Source: Nocardia mangyaensis
GTDB lineage: Bacteria; Actinomycetota; Actinomycetes; Mycobacteriales; Mycobacteriaceae
Reading direction: 5' to 3'
NCBI RefSeq assembly: GCF_001886715.1
Contig: NZ_CP018082.1
Location: forward strand, 1,054,001 to 1,118,000
DNA length: 64,000 nucleotides
Shown piece after piece: positions 31,307 through 40,253 of the stretch (position 1 is the stretch's first letter; each line of letters starts with the position of its first letter). The position numbers and the translations under genes are program-made. The notes below the pieces were generated by a model. The model saw only the letters and a list, made by a program, of their open reading frames with translations. It was not told where the DNA came from and searched no databases.

Positions 31307-32104
31307 ATGAACAGGGCACCGATCGACGTACCGCGTCTGCGCAGCTCCCTTGCCGCTCCGGCACCGTTGTTCTACGACCGGATCGACGTCGTCGAATCGA
31401 CCGGATCGACCAATGCCGATCTGGTTGCCCGGGCCGTCGACCCGGTCCTCGACCGGCAGGCACTGCTGGCCGAGGAGCAGGTGAGCGGACGCGGTCGTCA
31501 TGCCCGCGCGTGGGTGAGTCCGCCGCGCGCGCAGATCTCGCTGTCGATCCTGGTGCGACTGCCCGGTATCGACCCCGCGGCACTGGGCTGGTTGCCACTG
31601 CTGACCGGGGTCGCGGTCGTCGACGCGTTGCGCGGTACGGCCGGGCTCGCCCCGGAGCTCAAGTGGCCCAACGATGTTCTGCTCGACGGTCGCAAGCTCT
31701 CCGGCATTCTCGCCGAAGTGGCCGCGACCGGGATCGCGCCCGCAGTGGTCGTCGGGATCGGCATGAACGTCGACCTTGCCGAAGCGGAACTCCCTGTCCC
31801 GCATGCCACTTCGCTGGCCGTGGCCGGTGCGTCCGATACCGATCGCACCGCGCTCTCGGCCGCGATTCTCACCGAGTTCGCGCGCCGCTTCACCGCCTGG
31901 GAGCGGTCGGGCTGGGCGAGTGACGAACTGGCGGCGGCCTACCGCGACCGCTGCGCCACCATCGGGCTGGACGTGCGGGCGGAGTTGCCGGGCGGCAAGG
32001 TCGTCACCGGCGTTGCGACCGGGATCGACGACACCGGTCGGCTGCTCATCGGCGACACCGCGGTCTCGGCGGGCGACGTCTCCCATCTGCGCGGGCAGTA
32101 CTGA
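31307..32104 (+). CDS. birA: Biotin-[acetyl-CoA-carboxylase] ligase
   Basis: The 265-residue BirA lacks the DNA-binding domain, so it is a ligase only. It forms biotinyl-AMP and attaches biotin to the AccA3 carrier lysine. ESTGSTNADL, the GRGRHARAW adenylate loop (about residue 66), LKWPNDVLLDGRKLSGIL near 125 and VVVGIGMNVDL mark the catalytic domain; a small beta domain ends the protein. ATG 31307 is preferred; GTG 31286 and 31298 are in frame and no strong ribosome site decides. Confidence 0.93.
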   Translation: MNRAPIDVPRLRSSLAAPAPLFYDRIDVVESTGSTNADLVARAVDPVLDRQALLAEEQVSGRGRHARAWVSPPRAQISLSILVRLPGIDPAALGWLPLLTGVAVVDALRGTAGLAPELKWPNDVLLDGRKLSGILAEVAATGIAPAVVVGIGMNVDLAEAELPVPHATSLAVAGASDTDRTALSAAILTEFARRFTAWERSGWASDELAAAYRDRCATIGLDVRAELPGGKVVTGVATGIDDTGRLLIGDTAVSAGDVSHLRGQY

Positions 32105-32121
32105 CCCGCGGTCCCGCGCAC

Positions 32122-32156
32122 ACCTGCCGCGGCCGCCGTGCCCGGCCGCGGCAGGT
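32122..32156. terminator. Bidirectional hairpin between birA and the desaturase gene
   Basis: A perfect 14-bp stem (32122-32135, acctgccgcggccg, with 32143-32156) and 7-base loop lie between the convergent stops at 32104 and 32164, placed to stop transcription from both sides. Confidence 0.8.
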
Positions 32157-32163
32157 CGACAGA

Positions 32164-33132
32164 TCAGCGCGCGGCCGCGCCGACCCCGTTGCGTTCGGCG
32201 ACCACGCGTTCGCGGGCCAGCAGCCGGTCGCGTTGCTCCTCGAACCGCAGCACGTCCTTCTCCAGCTTGTCGATGAACTGCGCGAGCTCCTCGCGCGCGG
32301 CCTCGGCGCGCGGGCCGAAGTCGTCGCGCTCGAAGACGTTCCACTGCTTGAGGACCGGGCGCACCACCTCGTCGAGGTGCTGGCGCAGGTCGTAGATGCC
32401 GTGCTTGGCCATCAGCACGCCGTTGCGCCGCCAGTTGGGCATCCCGGCGCCGGGCATCTGGAAGTTGGTGAGCACCTTGGTGATCGCGGGCATGGCCTGG
32501 TCGGGGACCAGGTCGATCGCGGCACCGCACAGGTTGCGGTAGAAGATCATGTGCAGGTTCTCGTCGGTGGCGATGCGGGACAGCATCTTGTCGGCGACGG
32601 CGTCGTCGCACGCGCGCCCGGTGTTGCGGTGACTGACCCGGGTCGCGAGCTCCTGGAAGGTCACGTAGGCGACGTTGACCAGGAACCCGCCCCAGTTCGC
32701 CGGTGCGTGCGCGCCCGCGGTCATGTGGACCATCCGCGCCTCTTCCAGGGCCACCGGGTCGACCCCGCGGGTGACGACGAGGTAGTCGCGGATCACGATG
32801 CCGTGCCGGTTCTCCTCGGCGGTCCAGCGACCGACCCAGGTGCCCCAGGCGCCGTCCTGGGAGAAGTTCTCGGCGATCTCACGGTGATAGGACGGCAGAT
32901 TGTCCTCGGTGAGCAGATTGGTGATCATCGCCGCCTTGGCGACCTCGGTGAGCCTGGATTGTCCGGGCTCCCAATCGATTCCGCCCATGGCGGCGAAATT
33001 GCGGCCTTCCTCCCAGGGGACGTAGTCGTGCGGATTCCAGTCCTTGGCGATGGAAAGGTGCCGGTTCAGATTCTGTTCGGCCACAGGTTCGAGGGCCGTG
33101 AGGATTTCGAGCTGAGTCAGATCTTTGGTCAC
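32164..33132 (-). CDS. Acyl-ACP desaturase (DesA1/DesA2 type)
   Basis: This 322-residue soluble di-iron desaturase introduces a double bond into acyl-ACP. The iron ligands are visible as EENRH near residue 107 and DENLH near 192, with the NRHLS and EDNLPSYHREIA segments common to mycobacterial DesA1 (Rv0824c). GTG 33132 has GGAGG six bases before it. In mycolate producers these enzymes act in meromycolate synthesis; that role is likely here, given the nearby carboxylase genes, but not proven. Confidence 0.9.
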   Translation of the reverse strand: MTKDLTQLEILTALEPVAEQNLNRHLSIAKDWNPHDYVPWEEGRNFAAMGGIDWEPGQSRLTEVAKAAMITNLLTEDNLPSYHREIAENFSQDGAWGTWVGRWTAEENRHGIVIRDYLVVTRGVDPVALEEARMVHMTAGAHAPANWGGFLVNVAYVTFQELATRVSHRNTGRACDDAVADKMLSRIATDENLHMIFYRNLCGAAIDLVPDQAMPAITKVLTNFQMPGAGMPNWRRNGVLMAKHGIYDLRQHLDEVVRPVLKQWNVFERDDFGPRAEAAREELAQFIDKLEKDVLRFEEQRDRLLARERVVAERNGVGAAAR

Positions 33133-33259
33133 GCGTGCCTCCACTGTCGGTGTCGAGCAAGCAGATATGGGCAAAACCTGGCAGCTAGCGTGTAATCCAC
33201 AGTATCGCCTCGGCCGTGGCATCGAGAAATGCGGCGCCACAGCGCGGTATCGTTCGGTC

Positions 33260-33793
33260 ATGGGTTACCCGGAGGATGTCCTCGCGCCCGACGAGCAGCT
33301 GATCCTGCACCGCCACCCGCATTGGAAGATGCTGTTCTGGCCCATCGTCACGCTGATCGGCGCCACCGCGATCGCCGGTTTCCTCGGTGGCCTGGCCTGG
33401 CGCAACACCGAAGATCAGGTGCGCATGGTGCTCCTGCTCCTCATCGGGTTGGTCTGGGTCGGTGTGGTCGGCTGGCGAGTGATCGCGGCGGTGATCGCCT
33501 GGAAGTCGACGCATTTCATCGTTACCGGGCGGCGCGTGCTGGTTCGCCAGGGCGTGATCACTCACACCGGGATCGACATCCCGCTCAGCCGCATTTCCAG
33601 CGTGCAGTTCCGGCACGGGGTGGTCGACCGGATGCTGGGTACCGGCACGCTGATCATCGGCTCGTCCTCGGAGGAGCCGCTCGAATACGACGACATCCCC
33701 CAGGTGCAGCAGGTGCACTCGCTGCTCTACCACCAGGTCTTCGAGGCCGACCGCGGGCGCGGTGACCAGCCGTGGACCGGCGGCTATCGGTGA
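33260..33793 (+). CDS. PH-domain (bPH2, YdbT-like) membrane protein
   Basis: The 177-residue protein begins YPEDVLAPDEQLILHRHPHWK, has two adjacent membrane helices (FWPIVTLIGATAIAGFLGG and VLLLLIGLVWVGVVGWRVI), then a soluble bacterial PH-like beta domain (THFIVTGRRVLVRQGVITH; ISSVQFRHGVVDRMLGTGT). It corresponds to Rv3278c in the same place beside birA. The biochemical role of this family is not established; membrane-stress functions are often proposed. Confidence 0.85.
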   Translation: MGYPEDVLAPDEQLILHRHPHWKMLFWPIVTLIGATAIAGFLGGLAWRNTEDQVRMVLLLLIGLVWVGVVGWRVIAAVIAWKSTHFIVTGRRVLVRQGVITHTGIDIPLSRISSVQFRHGVVDRMLGTGTLIIGSSSEEPLEYDDIPQVQQVHSLLYHQVFEADRGRGDQPWTGGYR

Positions 33794-33834
33794 GGTGGCG
33801 GGCCCGGCCGGGCGCGACGACCTAACCTGTGCAG

Positions 33835-34533
33835 ATGACCGCAGTACTGCTGGCCGAAGACGACGAGGCGATCGCCGCACCCTTGTCGCGTGCGCTGGGC
33901 CGTGAGGGTTACACCGTCACCGTCGAACGGTTCGGCCCCGCGGTGCTGCGCCGCGCGCTCGAAGGCGATCACGACCTGCTCATCCTCGACCTGGGCCTGC
34001 CCGGCATGGACGGTCTGGAGGTGTGTCGGCAGGTGCGGGCCAGCGGCGCCGATCTGGCGGTGCTGATGCTCACCGCGCGCACCGACGAGGTCGACTTCGT
34101 GGTGGGTCTCGACGCGGGCGCCGACGACTACGTCGGCAAACCGTTCCGCCTCGCCGAACTGCTGGCCCGGGTGCGAGCGCTGTTGCGGCGCAGCGGAATC
34201 GGTGACGACGCGGTGGAGGTCGGCGGTATCCGGCTCGAACCGGCCGCACGCCGGGTGCTGGTCAACGGGACCGAGGTGAACCTGGCCAACAAGGAGTACG
34301 AGCTGCTCAAGGTACTCATCGACCGGGCCGGTCAGGTGGTCGCGCGCGAGACCATCTTGCGTGAGGTGTGGGGCGACGCCGACCTGCGCGGCTCCAAGAC
34401 CCTCGACATGCACATGTCCTGGTTGCGTCGCAAGATCGGTGACGAGGGCCCGATGGCCGAGCGTCGCATCGTCACCGTGCGCGGGGTCGGGTTCCGGTTG
34501 AACACCGACGGACCGTCCTCGAGTCGAGGCTGA
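33835..34533 (+). CDS. OmpR/PhoB-family response regulator
   Basis: The 232-residue regulator has a receiver domain with the acidic pocket EDDE at about residue 9, phospho-accepting aspartate in LLILDLGLPGMDG (about residue 51), threonine in LMLTART and lysine in VGKPF. The C-terminal winged helix (NKEYELLKVLIDRAGQVVAR; DMHMSWLRRKIG; TVRGVGFRL) binds DNA. It is six bases upstream of the kinase, which must be its partner. Confidence 0.92.
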   Translation: MTAVLLAEDDEAIAAPLSRALGREGYTVTVERFGPAVLRRALEGDHDLLILDLGLPGMDGLEVCRQVRASGADLAVLMLTARTDEVDFVVGLDAGADDYVGKPFRLAELLARVRALLRRSGIGDDAVEVGGIRLEPAARRVLVNGTEVNLANKEYELLKVLIDRAGQVVARETILREVWGDADLRGSKTLDMHMSWLRRKIGDEGPMAERRIVTVRGVGFRLNTDGPSSSRG

Positions 34534-34539
34534 CCGGCG

Positions 34540-35847
34540 GTGCGGCGCCGCATCCTGCGTTCGATCCTGACCGTGCTGACCATCACCACGGTGGTGCTCG
34601 GCGTGCCGCTGATCTACACCGCCTGGCTGTGGGTCGAGGACATCACCCGCAACGATCTGCAGACCCGCCTCGAGCAGGTCGCCGCCGAGGTGATCGCCCA
34701 GGAGAGCGTCGACGGCACCGTCCCCCACGGCCTCGACGTGCGCGCCATCCGAGCGCTGGTGCCCGAGGGCGGCAAGCTCACGATCGTCTACCCGACCCCG
34801 ACCGACAATGCCGCGCGCACCGACCTCGGCGTCGAGCATCTCGACGAGCCACTGGTCGAATCGCTGTCGATGGGGACCTCGGGCTCGCTGCGGCTCGAGG
34901 TGCCCGCCGCGCCGATGCACGCCAGACAGGAACAGGCCGTGGCCGCGGTCGCGCTGGCCGTACTCGCCTCGCTGGGTGCGGCGTTCTCGGTCGCGGTGGT
35001 GACCGCGCGCCGGGTCGCCGATCCGCTCCGTGATGTCGCGGCCCGCGCCGCCCGGTTGGCGATGGGTGATTTCCGCCCCGATCCGCGCAGGCACGGCATC
35101 GCCGAACTGGACCGGGTCTCCGATGTGCTCGACTCGGCGACCGTCGAGATCGCGGGTCGCCTGCAGCGCGAGCACGCGCTCGTGGCGGACGTCTCCCACC
35201 AGCTGCGCAGCAGGCTGACCGCGGTGCGGCTGCGTCTGGACGAGCTGTCCACCCACGCCGACCCGGAGGTGGTGCACGAGGCCGAGGAGGCGATGGCGCA
35301 GGTCGACCGGCTCACCGACGCCATCGACGACCTCGTGCGCGCCTCCCGCGACTCCGATGCCGCCGACCGTGACCCGGTGCCGGTGATGGCGGAGCTGCGC
35401 GGCGTCGTCGCCGAGTGGACCCACCCCTTTCGTGAGGCGGGCCGCGAACTGCGCCTGATCGGTGACGAGTCCCTGCAGGCGCCGATCACCGGATCTCGCC
35501 TGCGCGAGGCCGTCGCGGTGCTGGTCGACAACGCCCTCATGCACGGGGGCGGTACCTGCATCGTGTCGGTACGGACGGTGCCGACGATGAGTTCGCGGCA
35601 TCCGCTGATCTGTGTCGAGGTGGCCGATGAGGGCGAGGGCGTGCGCGACGAGCTCGCGCCGCACATCTTCGATCGCGGGTTCTCCGCGGGCGGGTCGACC
35701 GGTGTCGGCCTCGCGCTGGCGCGCGCCCTGGTCGAGGCCGACGGCGGGCGTTTGGAGCTGCAGCGGCGCCGTCCCGCGCTGTTCGCGGTGTTCCTCGGGT
35801 CGACCGTGCACCGGCCGCCCGCTGCGACGCTCACCGAGCCGCGCTGA
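34540..35847 (+). CDS. Membrane sensor histidine kinase
   Basis: The 435-residue partner of the preceding response regulator has a first membrane segment (about residues 8-28), a small extracytoplasmic domain of about 100 residues, a second segment near 132-155 (AAVALAVLASLGAAFSVAVV), a HAMP linker, the H box VADVSHQLRSRLTAVRLRLDEL with the phospho-histidine near 222, the N box VDNALMHGGG near 330, and the DEGEGV and GVGLALAR nucleotide loops. The signal is not known. GTG 34540 is the start; the stop abuts the convergent GtrA gene. Confidence 0.92.
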   Translation: MRRRILRSILTVLTITTVVLGVPLIYTAWLWVEDITRNDLQTRLEQVAAEVIAQESVDGTVPHGLDVRAIRALVPEGGKLTIVYPTPTDNAARTDLGVEHLDEPLVESLSMGTSGSLRLEVPAAPMHARQEQAVAAVALAVLASLGAAFSVAVVTARRVADPLRDVAARAARLAMGDFRPDPRRHGIAELDRVSDVLDSATVEIAGRLQREHALVADVSHQLRSRLTAVRLRLDELSTHADPEVVHEAEEAMAQVDRLTDAIDDLVRASRDSDAADRDPVPVMAELRGVVAEWTHPFREAGRELRLIGDESLQAPITGSRLREAVAVLVDNALMHGGGTCIVSVRTVPTMSSRHPLICVEVADEGEGVRDELAPHIFDRGFSAGGSTGVGLALARALVEADGGRLELQRRRPALFAVFLGSTVHRPPAATLTEPR

Positions 35848-35848
35848 C

Positions 35849-36394
35849 TCAGCGACCGAGGTGCTCGGTCTCCTCCTCGACCAGTTCCTCGAACTCGGCG
35901 ACGATCTGGTTCATCTCGTCGGGGAACACCCAGCGGCGCATCGCCCAGAACCGGAACACCATCTGCAGCACGTTGCCGATCACGAACGCGCTGACGAAGT
36001 CGGCGACGTTCTCGACGAGGAAGCTCACGTTCGGCTGGCGCAGGTCGAAGACATAGCTCGAGATCCACAGCGGGATGTTGCTCAGCGCGACGCCGATCCC
36101 GCTCACGCCGAAGAACAGCAGCGCCTCGTGATGTTTCTCGCGTCCGCCGCGGTTCTTGAACGACCATTCGCGATTGAGAATGTAGGAAGCGATCACCGCG
36201 ACAACACCGGAAATGATCTTGGCGGTGACGGGTTTCTCGGCCAGAATCGTCCATTTCAGGAGGTAGAACAGGCCGCTGTCGATCACGAACGTCGTGGCAC
36301 CGACGATGGCGAACTTGATCAGCTCTTTGTGCCGGTACGCGGAATCGCGCAGGCGCGGAGGAAGGACGCTGACCACGTCGTCGACGATTGACAC
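35849..36394 (-). CDS. GtrA-family membrane protein
   Basis: The 181-residue protein has four predicted membrane helices in the GtrA pattern: [20 protein letters not shown] and a second helix with [13 protein letters not shown], then two more ([27 protein letters not shown]) and an acidic tail. GtrA proteins are thought to move polyprenyl-linked sugars for cell-wall or glycan modification. It matches Rv3277 between the PH-domain gene and purK. GTG 36394 is chosen. Only one base separates its stop from the convergent kinase stop. Confidence 0.85.
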   Translation of the reverse strand: MSIVDDVVSVLPPRLRDSAYRHKELIKFAIVGATTFVIDSGLFYLLKWTILAEKPVTAKIISGVVAVIASYILNREWSFKNRGGREKHHEALLFFGVSGIGVALSNIPLWISSYVFDLRQPNVSFLVENVADFVSAFVIGNVLQMVFRFWAMRRWVFPDEMNQIVAEFEELVEEETEHLGR

Positions 36395-36433
36395 GAGTTC
36401 TGAGTGTACCGGTAGCAAAGATTCGCATTCGAC

Positions 36434-37660
36434 ATGACAACATTGCACGACGTGAGTGCACGTTCGTTCGATTCGTCTGCCATGCCCACCGTCACCATGG
36501 TCGGTGGGGGCCAACTCGCGCGCATGACGCACCAGGCCGCGGTCGCCCTCGGCCAGCGTCTGCGGGTGCTCGCCGAGCGGCCCGAGGACCCGGCCGCCCA
36601 GGTGACCCCCGATGTCGTGTTCGGCAGCCACGACGACCTGTCCGCCCTGCGCAAGGCCGCCCTCGGCTCGCACGCGCTGACCTTCGACCACGAGCACGTG
36701 CCGACCGAGCACCTCGAGGTGCTCGTCGCCGAGGGCGTCAATGTGGCGCCGCCGCCGCAGGCGCTGATCTTCGCCCAGGACAAGCTGGCCATGCGCACGA
36801 AGCTGTCCGGGCTGGGGCTGCCGGTGCCCGCGTTCGTCGAGGTCACCGCGCCCGCCGACGCGGTCGCCTTCGGCGACGAGCACGGCTGGCCGTTCGTGCT
36901 CAAGGCGGTGCGCGGCGGCTACGACGGTCGTGGGGTGTGGATGCCCGCCGACGCGGACGAGGCTTCCCGGCTGGTCACCGATCAGCTCGCGCACGGTGTG
37001 CAGCTGCTGGCCGAGGCGAAGGTCGACTTGTTGCGAGAGCTGTCGGCGATGGTCGCGCGCTCGCCGTTCGGGCAGGCCGCGACCTGGCCGGTGGTGGAGA
37101 CCGTTCAGCGCAACGGTCAGTGCGCCGTGGTGATCGCCCCCGCGCCCGATCTGGACGAGGACCTGGCCGCCCGGGCCGAGACGATGGCGCTGGAGCTGGC
37201 CGCCGGTCTCGGCGTGGTCGGGGTGATGGCCGTGGAGCTGTTCGAAACCCGCGACGGCGAGATCCTGGTCAACGAGCTGGCCATGCGCCCGCACAACTCC
37301 GGGCACTGGGGCATGGACGGCGCCTGCACCGGCCAGTTCGAACAGCACCTGCGCGCGGTGCTGGACTACCCGCTCGGCGACACCACCCCCCTCGCGCCGG
37401 TGACGGTGATGGCCAACATCCTCGGCGCCGCGCAGGCCCCCGGGATGCCGATGGACGAGCGTCTGCACCATCTCTACGCCCGCCTGCCCGAGGCCAAGGT
37501 TCACCTCTACGGCAAGGGCGAGCGCCCCGACCGCAAGATCGGGCACATCAACATCCTGGGCAACGATGTCGCTCAGGTCCGGGAGAAGGCCGAGCGGGCG
37601 GCGCACTGGATGTCGCACGCGGTCTGGACCGACGGCTGGGACCCCCACGGCGGCGCGTAA
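36434..37660 (+). CDS. purK: 5-(carboxyamino)imidazole ribonucleotide synthase
   Basis: This 408-residue ATP-grasp enzyme makes N5-CAIR from AIR, ATP and bicarbonate in purine synthesis. [47 protein letters not shown] (ATP loop) and [12 protein letters not shown] show the three ATP-grasp subdomains in order. ATG 36434 has no clear ribosome site and may be leaderless; ATG 36482 ([10 protein letters not shown]) is a shorter option. It is followed by purE 32 bases downstream, the partner that uses its product. Confidence 0.94.
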   Translation: MTTLHDVSARSFDSSAMPTVTMVGGGQLARMTHQAAVALGQRLRVLAERPEDPAAQVTPDVVFGSHDDLSALRKAALGSHALTFDHEHVPTEHLEVLVAEGVNVAPPPQALIFAQDKLAMRTKLSGLGLPVPAFVEVTAPADAVAFGDEHGWPFVLKAVRGGYDGRGVWMPADADEASRLVTDQLAHGVQLLAEAKVDLLRELSAMVARSPFGQAATWPVVETVQRNGQCAVVIAPAPDLDEDLAARAETMALELAAGLGVVGVMAVELFETRDGEILVNELAMRPHNSGHWGMDGACTGQFEQHLRAVLDYPLGDTTPLAPVTVMANILGAAQAPGMPMDERLHHLYARLPEAKVHLYGKGERPDRKIGHINILGNDVAQVREKAERAAHWMSHAVWTDGWDPHGGA

Positions 37661-37692
37661 CCACCCCCTTTTTGTCGAGAGGAACAATTTCA

Positions 37693-38199
37693 GTGACTAG
37701 CAACGGTCCCCAGGTCGGCCTGATCATGGGCAGCGACTCCGACTGGCCGACGATGGAGGCCGCCGCCGAGGCCCTGGCCGAGTTCGGCATCCGCTTCGAG
37801 GTCGGCGTCGTCTCCGCTCATCGCACCCCCCAGCGCATGCTCGACTACGCGACCGAGGCCGCCGACCGCGGCCTGAAGGTCATCATCGCGGGCGCGGGTG
37901 GCGCCGCCCACCTCCCCGGCATGGTCGCCTCCGCCACCCCGCTGCCCGTCATCGGTGTGCCCGTCCCCCTGAAATACCTCGACGGCATGGACTCCCTGCT
38001 CTCCATCGTCCAGATGCCGGCCGGCGTCCCCGTCGCCACCGTCTCCATCGGCGGCGCCCGCAACGCGGGCCTGCTCGCCGTCCGCATCCTCGCCGCCCAC
38101 GACCCCCTCCTGCGCACCCGCATGGAGCACTTCCAGTCCGGTCTCGAACAAATGGTGCTCGACAAGGACGAGGCCCTGCGCACCAAGCTCCTGGGCTGA
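37693..38199 (+). CDS. purE: N5-carboxyaminoimidazole ribonucleotide mutase
   Basis: The 168-residue class I PurE converts N5-CAIR to CAIR. The [10 protein letters not shown] phosphate loop (about residues 11-20), VVSAHRTP with the catalytic histidine, [13 protein letters not shown] and the [11 protein letters not shown] loop are all present. GTG 37693 follows GAGAGGAAC. It is in an operon with purK. Confidence 0.95.
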   Translation: MTSNGPQVGLIMGSDSDWPTMEAAAEALAEFGIRFEVGVVSAHRTPQRMLDYATEAADRGLKVIIAGAGGAAHLPGMVASATPLPVIGVPVPLKYLDGMDSLLSIVQMPAGVPVATVSIGGARNAGLLAVRILAAHDPLLRTRMEHFQSGLEQMVLDKDEALRTKLLG

Positions 38200-38210
38200 G
38201 GCTGACTACC

Positions 38211-38879
38211 GTGGTCGCTGTGGCACACGATGATGCGGCGCAGTTTCGGCTCACGGTGGTGGATCAGGCGTTGCGGTTGTTCGCCGAGCGGGGGTACGAG
38301 GCGACGACGGTGGACGAGATCGCGGCGGCGGCGGGTGTCTCGCGGCGGACGTTCTTTCGGCAGTTCCGGTCGAAGGAGGACGTGATCTTCGCCGATCACG
38401 AGTTCCAGTTGGCGACGGCCCAGGAGTTTCTGGAGGGGGCCGAGGGGGATCCGTGGGACGCGGTGTGCGCGGCCGTGCTCGGGGTGTTCGAGCGGTTCAC
38501 CCAGTGGCGCGACATCGCCGCGCGGCGGTATCAGGTGGTGCGGCGGGTGCCCGCGTTGCGCGAGCGCGAGATCGTGACGGTGTTCCGGTACGAGCGGTTG
38601 TTCACCGAGTTCCTGCGCGAGCGGCTGCCGGAGGTGCCGGATCTGGTGCGGGTGCAGTTCACGGCCGCGGTGACCGCCACGCACAACTATCTGCTGCGCC
38701 GGATGGTGCGCGGGGAGTCGGCGGCCACGGTGGCGGATCTGCGCGCCGAGCTGGCGGCGATTCCGCGCGGCAGGCGCGCCGGCGCCGAGTCCGACGAACT
38801 GGTGGTCGCGGTGTTCCCGCGCGACATGCCGCCGCGCGAGATGGCCGATCTCCTCTCCGCCCGGCTCGGTAACCTGTGA
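38211..38879 (+). CDS. TetR-family regulator
   Basis: The 222-residue protein has an N-terminal helix-turn-helix (VVDQALRLFAERGYEATTVDEIAAAAGVSRRTFFRQF) and a helical C-terminus with the MftR/TetR_C-like RRVPALREREI and ATHNYLLRRMV. It starts 11 bases after purE but is probably linked to the acyl-CoA dehydrogenase gene behind it, whose promoter region carries repeated dyad-like sites. GTG 38220 is an alternative start. Confidence 0.85.
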   Translation: MVAVAHDDAAQFRLTVVDQALRLFAERGYEATTVDEIAAAAGVSRRTFFRQFRSKEDVIFADHEFQLATAQEFLEGAEGDPWDAVCAAVLGVFERFTQWRDIAARRYQVVRRVPALREREIVTVFRYERLFTEFLRERLPEVPDLVRVQFTAAVTATHNYLLRRMVRGESAATVADLRAELAAIPRGRRAGAESDELVVAVFPRDMPPREMADLLSARLGNL

Positions 38880-38904
38880 GCGCCGTGCGCGCCGCAGCGC
38901 CCAT

Positions 38905-38990
38905 ATGTGACACTGAGTGCCATCGGTATATCCCCATGTAGCTACCGAGTGCCGCGCGTATAATCCTCGGTGGATTGGCACTGGGTGCCG
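38905..38990 (+). promoter_or_regulatory. Promoter with repeated GAGTGCC-type sites before the acyl-CoA dehydrogenase gene
   Basis: A perfect TATAAT lies at 38959-38964, rare in this GC-rich genome. Three related motifs surround it: cactgagtgcc (38911-38921), accgagtgcc (38944-38953) and the near-palindrome ggcactgggtgcc (38977-38989). The last is downstream of the -10 and would block transcription if bound. The adjacent TetR protein is the obvious candidate binder. Confidence 0.6.
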
Positions 38991-39048
38991 ATGCAGGACG
39001 CGCTGTGAGACCGCAGCGATCACGACCACGACCAGGAGAGTGCCCCCG

Positions 39049-40206
39049 ATGGCTGGAAACCCCGATTTCGACCTGTTCAAGCTCGAGGACTTCCACGACG
39101 AACTGCGTGGGGCCATCCGCGGCCTCGCCGAGAAGGAAATCGCTCCCTTCGCCAAGGACGTCGACGGCAACGCGCGCTTCCCCGAGGAGGCGCTGACCGC
39201 GCTCAACGCCGCGGGCTTCAACGCCGTGCACGTGCCGGAGGCCTACGGCGGTCAGGGCGCCGACTCGGTCGCGACTTGTATCGTCATCGAGGAAGTCGCC
39301 CGCGTCTGCGGTTCCTCCTCGCTGATCCCCGCGGTCAACAAGCTCGGCACCATGGGCCTGATCCTCAACGGCTCCGAGGAGCTCAAGACCAAGGTGCTGG
39401 CCGACATCGTCAACGGCGAGATGGCCTCTTACGCGCTGTCCGAGCGTGAGGCCGGATCCGACGCCGCCGCGATGCGCACCCGTGCCAAGGCCGACGGCGA
39501 CGACTGGATCCTCAACGGCTCCAAGTGCTGGATCACCAACGGCGGCAAGTCTTCCTGGTACACCGTGATGGCCGTGACCGACGCCGACAAGGGTGCCAAC
39601 GGCATCTCCTCCTTCCTGGTTCACAAGGACGACGAGGGCTTTGTGGTCGGCCCGCTCGAACACAAGCTGGGCATCAAGGGTTCGCCCACCGCCGAGTTGT
39701 ACTTCGAGAACTGCCGCATCCCCGGCGACCGCATCGTCGGCGAGCCGGGCACCGGATTCAAGACCGCGCTGCAGACCCTCGACCACACCCGCCCGACCAT
39801 CGGCGCGCAGGCCGTGGGCCTGGCCCAGGGCGCACTCGACGCCGCGATCGCCTACACCAAGGATCGCAAGCAGTTCGGCAAGACCATCGCCAGCTTCCAG
39901 AACACCGAGTTCATGCTGGCCGACATGGCCATGAAGATCGAGGCCGCCCGCCTGATGGTCTACACCTCCGCGGCCCGCGCCGAGCGCGGCGAGAAGAACC
40001 TCGGCTTCATCTCCGCCGCCGCCAAGTGCTTCGCCTCGGATGTGGCCATGGAGGTCACCACCAACGCCGTCCAGCTCTTCGGCGGCGCCGGCTACACCAC
40101 CGACTTCCCGGTCGAGCGCATGATGCGCGACGCGAAGATCACCCAGATCTACGAGGGCACCAACCAGATCCAGCGACTGGTGATGGCCCGCCAGATCCTG
40201 CGCTGA
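39049..40206 (+). CDS. Acyl-CoA dehydrogenase (FadE25 type)
   Basis: This 385-residue FAD enzyme oxidises acyl-CoA to trans-2-enoyl-CoA. YALSEREAGSDAAAM and KCWITNGG form the FAD/substrate region near residues 125-165, DRKQFGKTIASFQ the second FAD motif, and IYEGTNQIQRLVMARQIL holds the catalytic glutamate near 365. AGGAG lies 10 bases before ATG 39049. It matches FadE25 (Rv3274c), ending the conserved segment. Its terminator appears to be split by the IS element behind it. Confidence 0.92.
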   Translation: MAGNPDFDLFKLEDFHDELRGAIRGLAEKEIAPFAKDVDGNARFPEEALTALNAAGFNAVHVPEAYGGQGADSVATCIVIEEVARVCGSSSLIPAVNKLGTMGLILNGSEELKTKVLADIVNGEMASYALSEREAGSDAAAMRTRAKADGDDWILNGSKCWITNGGKSSWYTVMAVTDADKGANGISSFLVHKDDEGFVVGPLEHKLGIKGSPTAELYFENCRIPGDRIVGEPGTGFKTALQTLDHTRPTIGAQAVGLAQGALDAAIAYTKDRKQFGKTIASFQNTEFMLADMAMKIEAARLMVYTSAARAERGEKNLGFISAAAKCFASDVAMEVTTNAVQLFGGAGYTTDFPVERMMRDAKITQIYEGTNQIQRLVMARQILR

Positions 40207-40231
40207 GTCCTTCGCTGACGCGAAAAGCACT

Positions 40232-40245
40232 TGTGCCCCTGGCAG
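40232..40245 (+). terminator. Left arm of a terminator hairpin split by an insertion sequence
   Basis: The sequence tgtgcccctggcag, 26 bases after the acyl-CoA dehydrogenase stop, is complementary (one G-T pair) to 41564-41577 (ctgccgggggcaca) on the far side of the IS30-like element. Removing the element and one copy of the flanking CCTT restores a 14-16-bp stem with a loop of about 10 bases followed by CTTTCT, a normal terminator. Confidence 0.7.
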
Positions 40246-40253
40246 TTTTCCTT

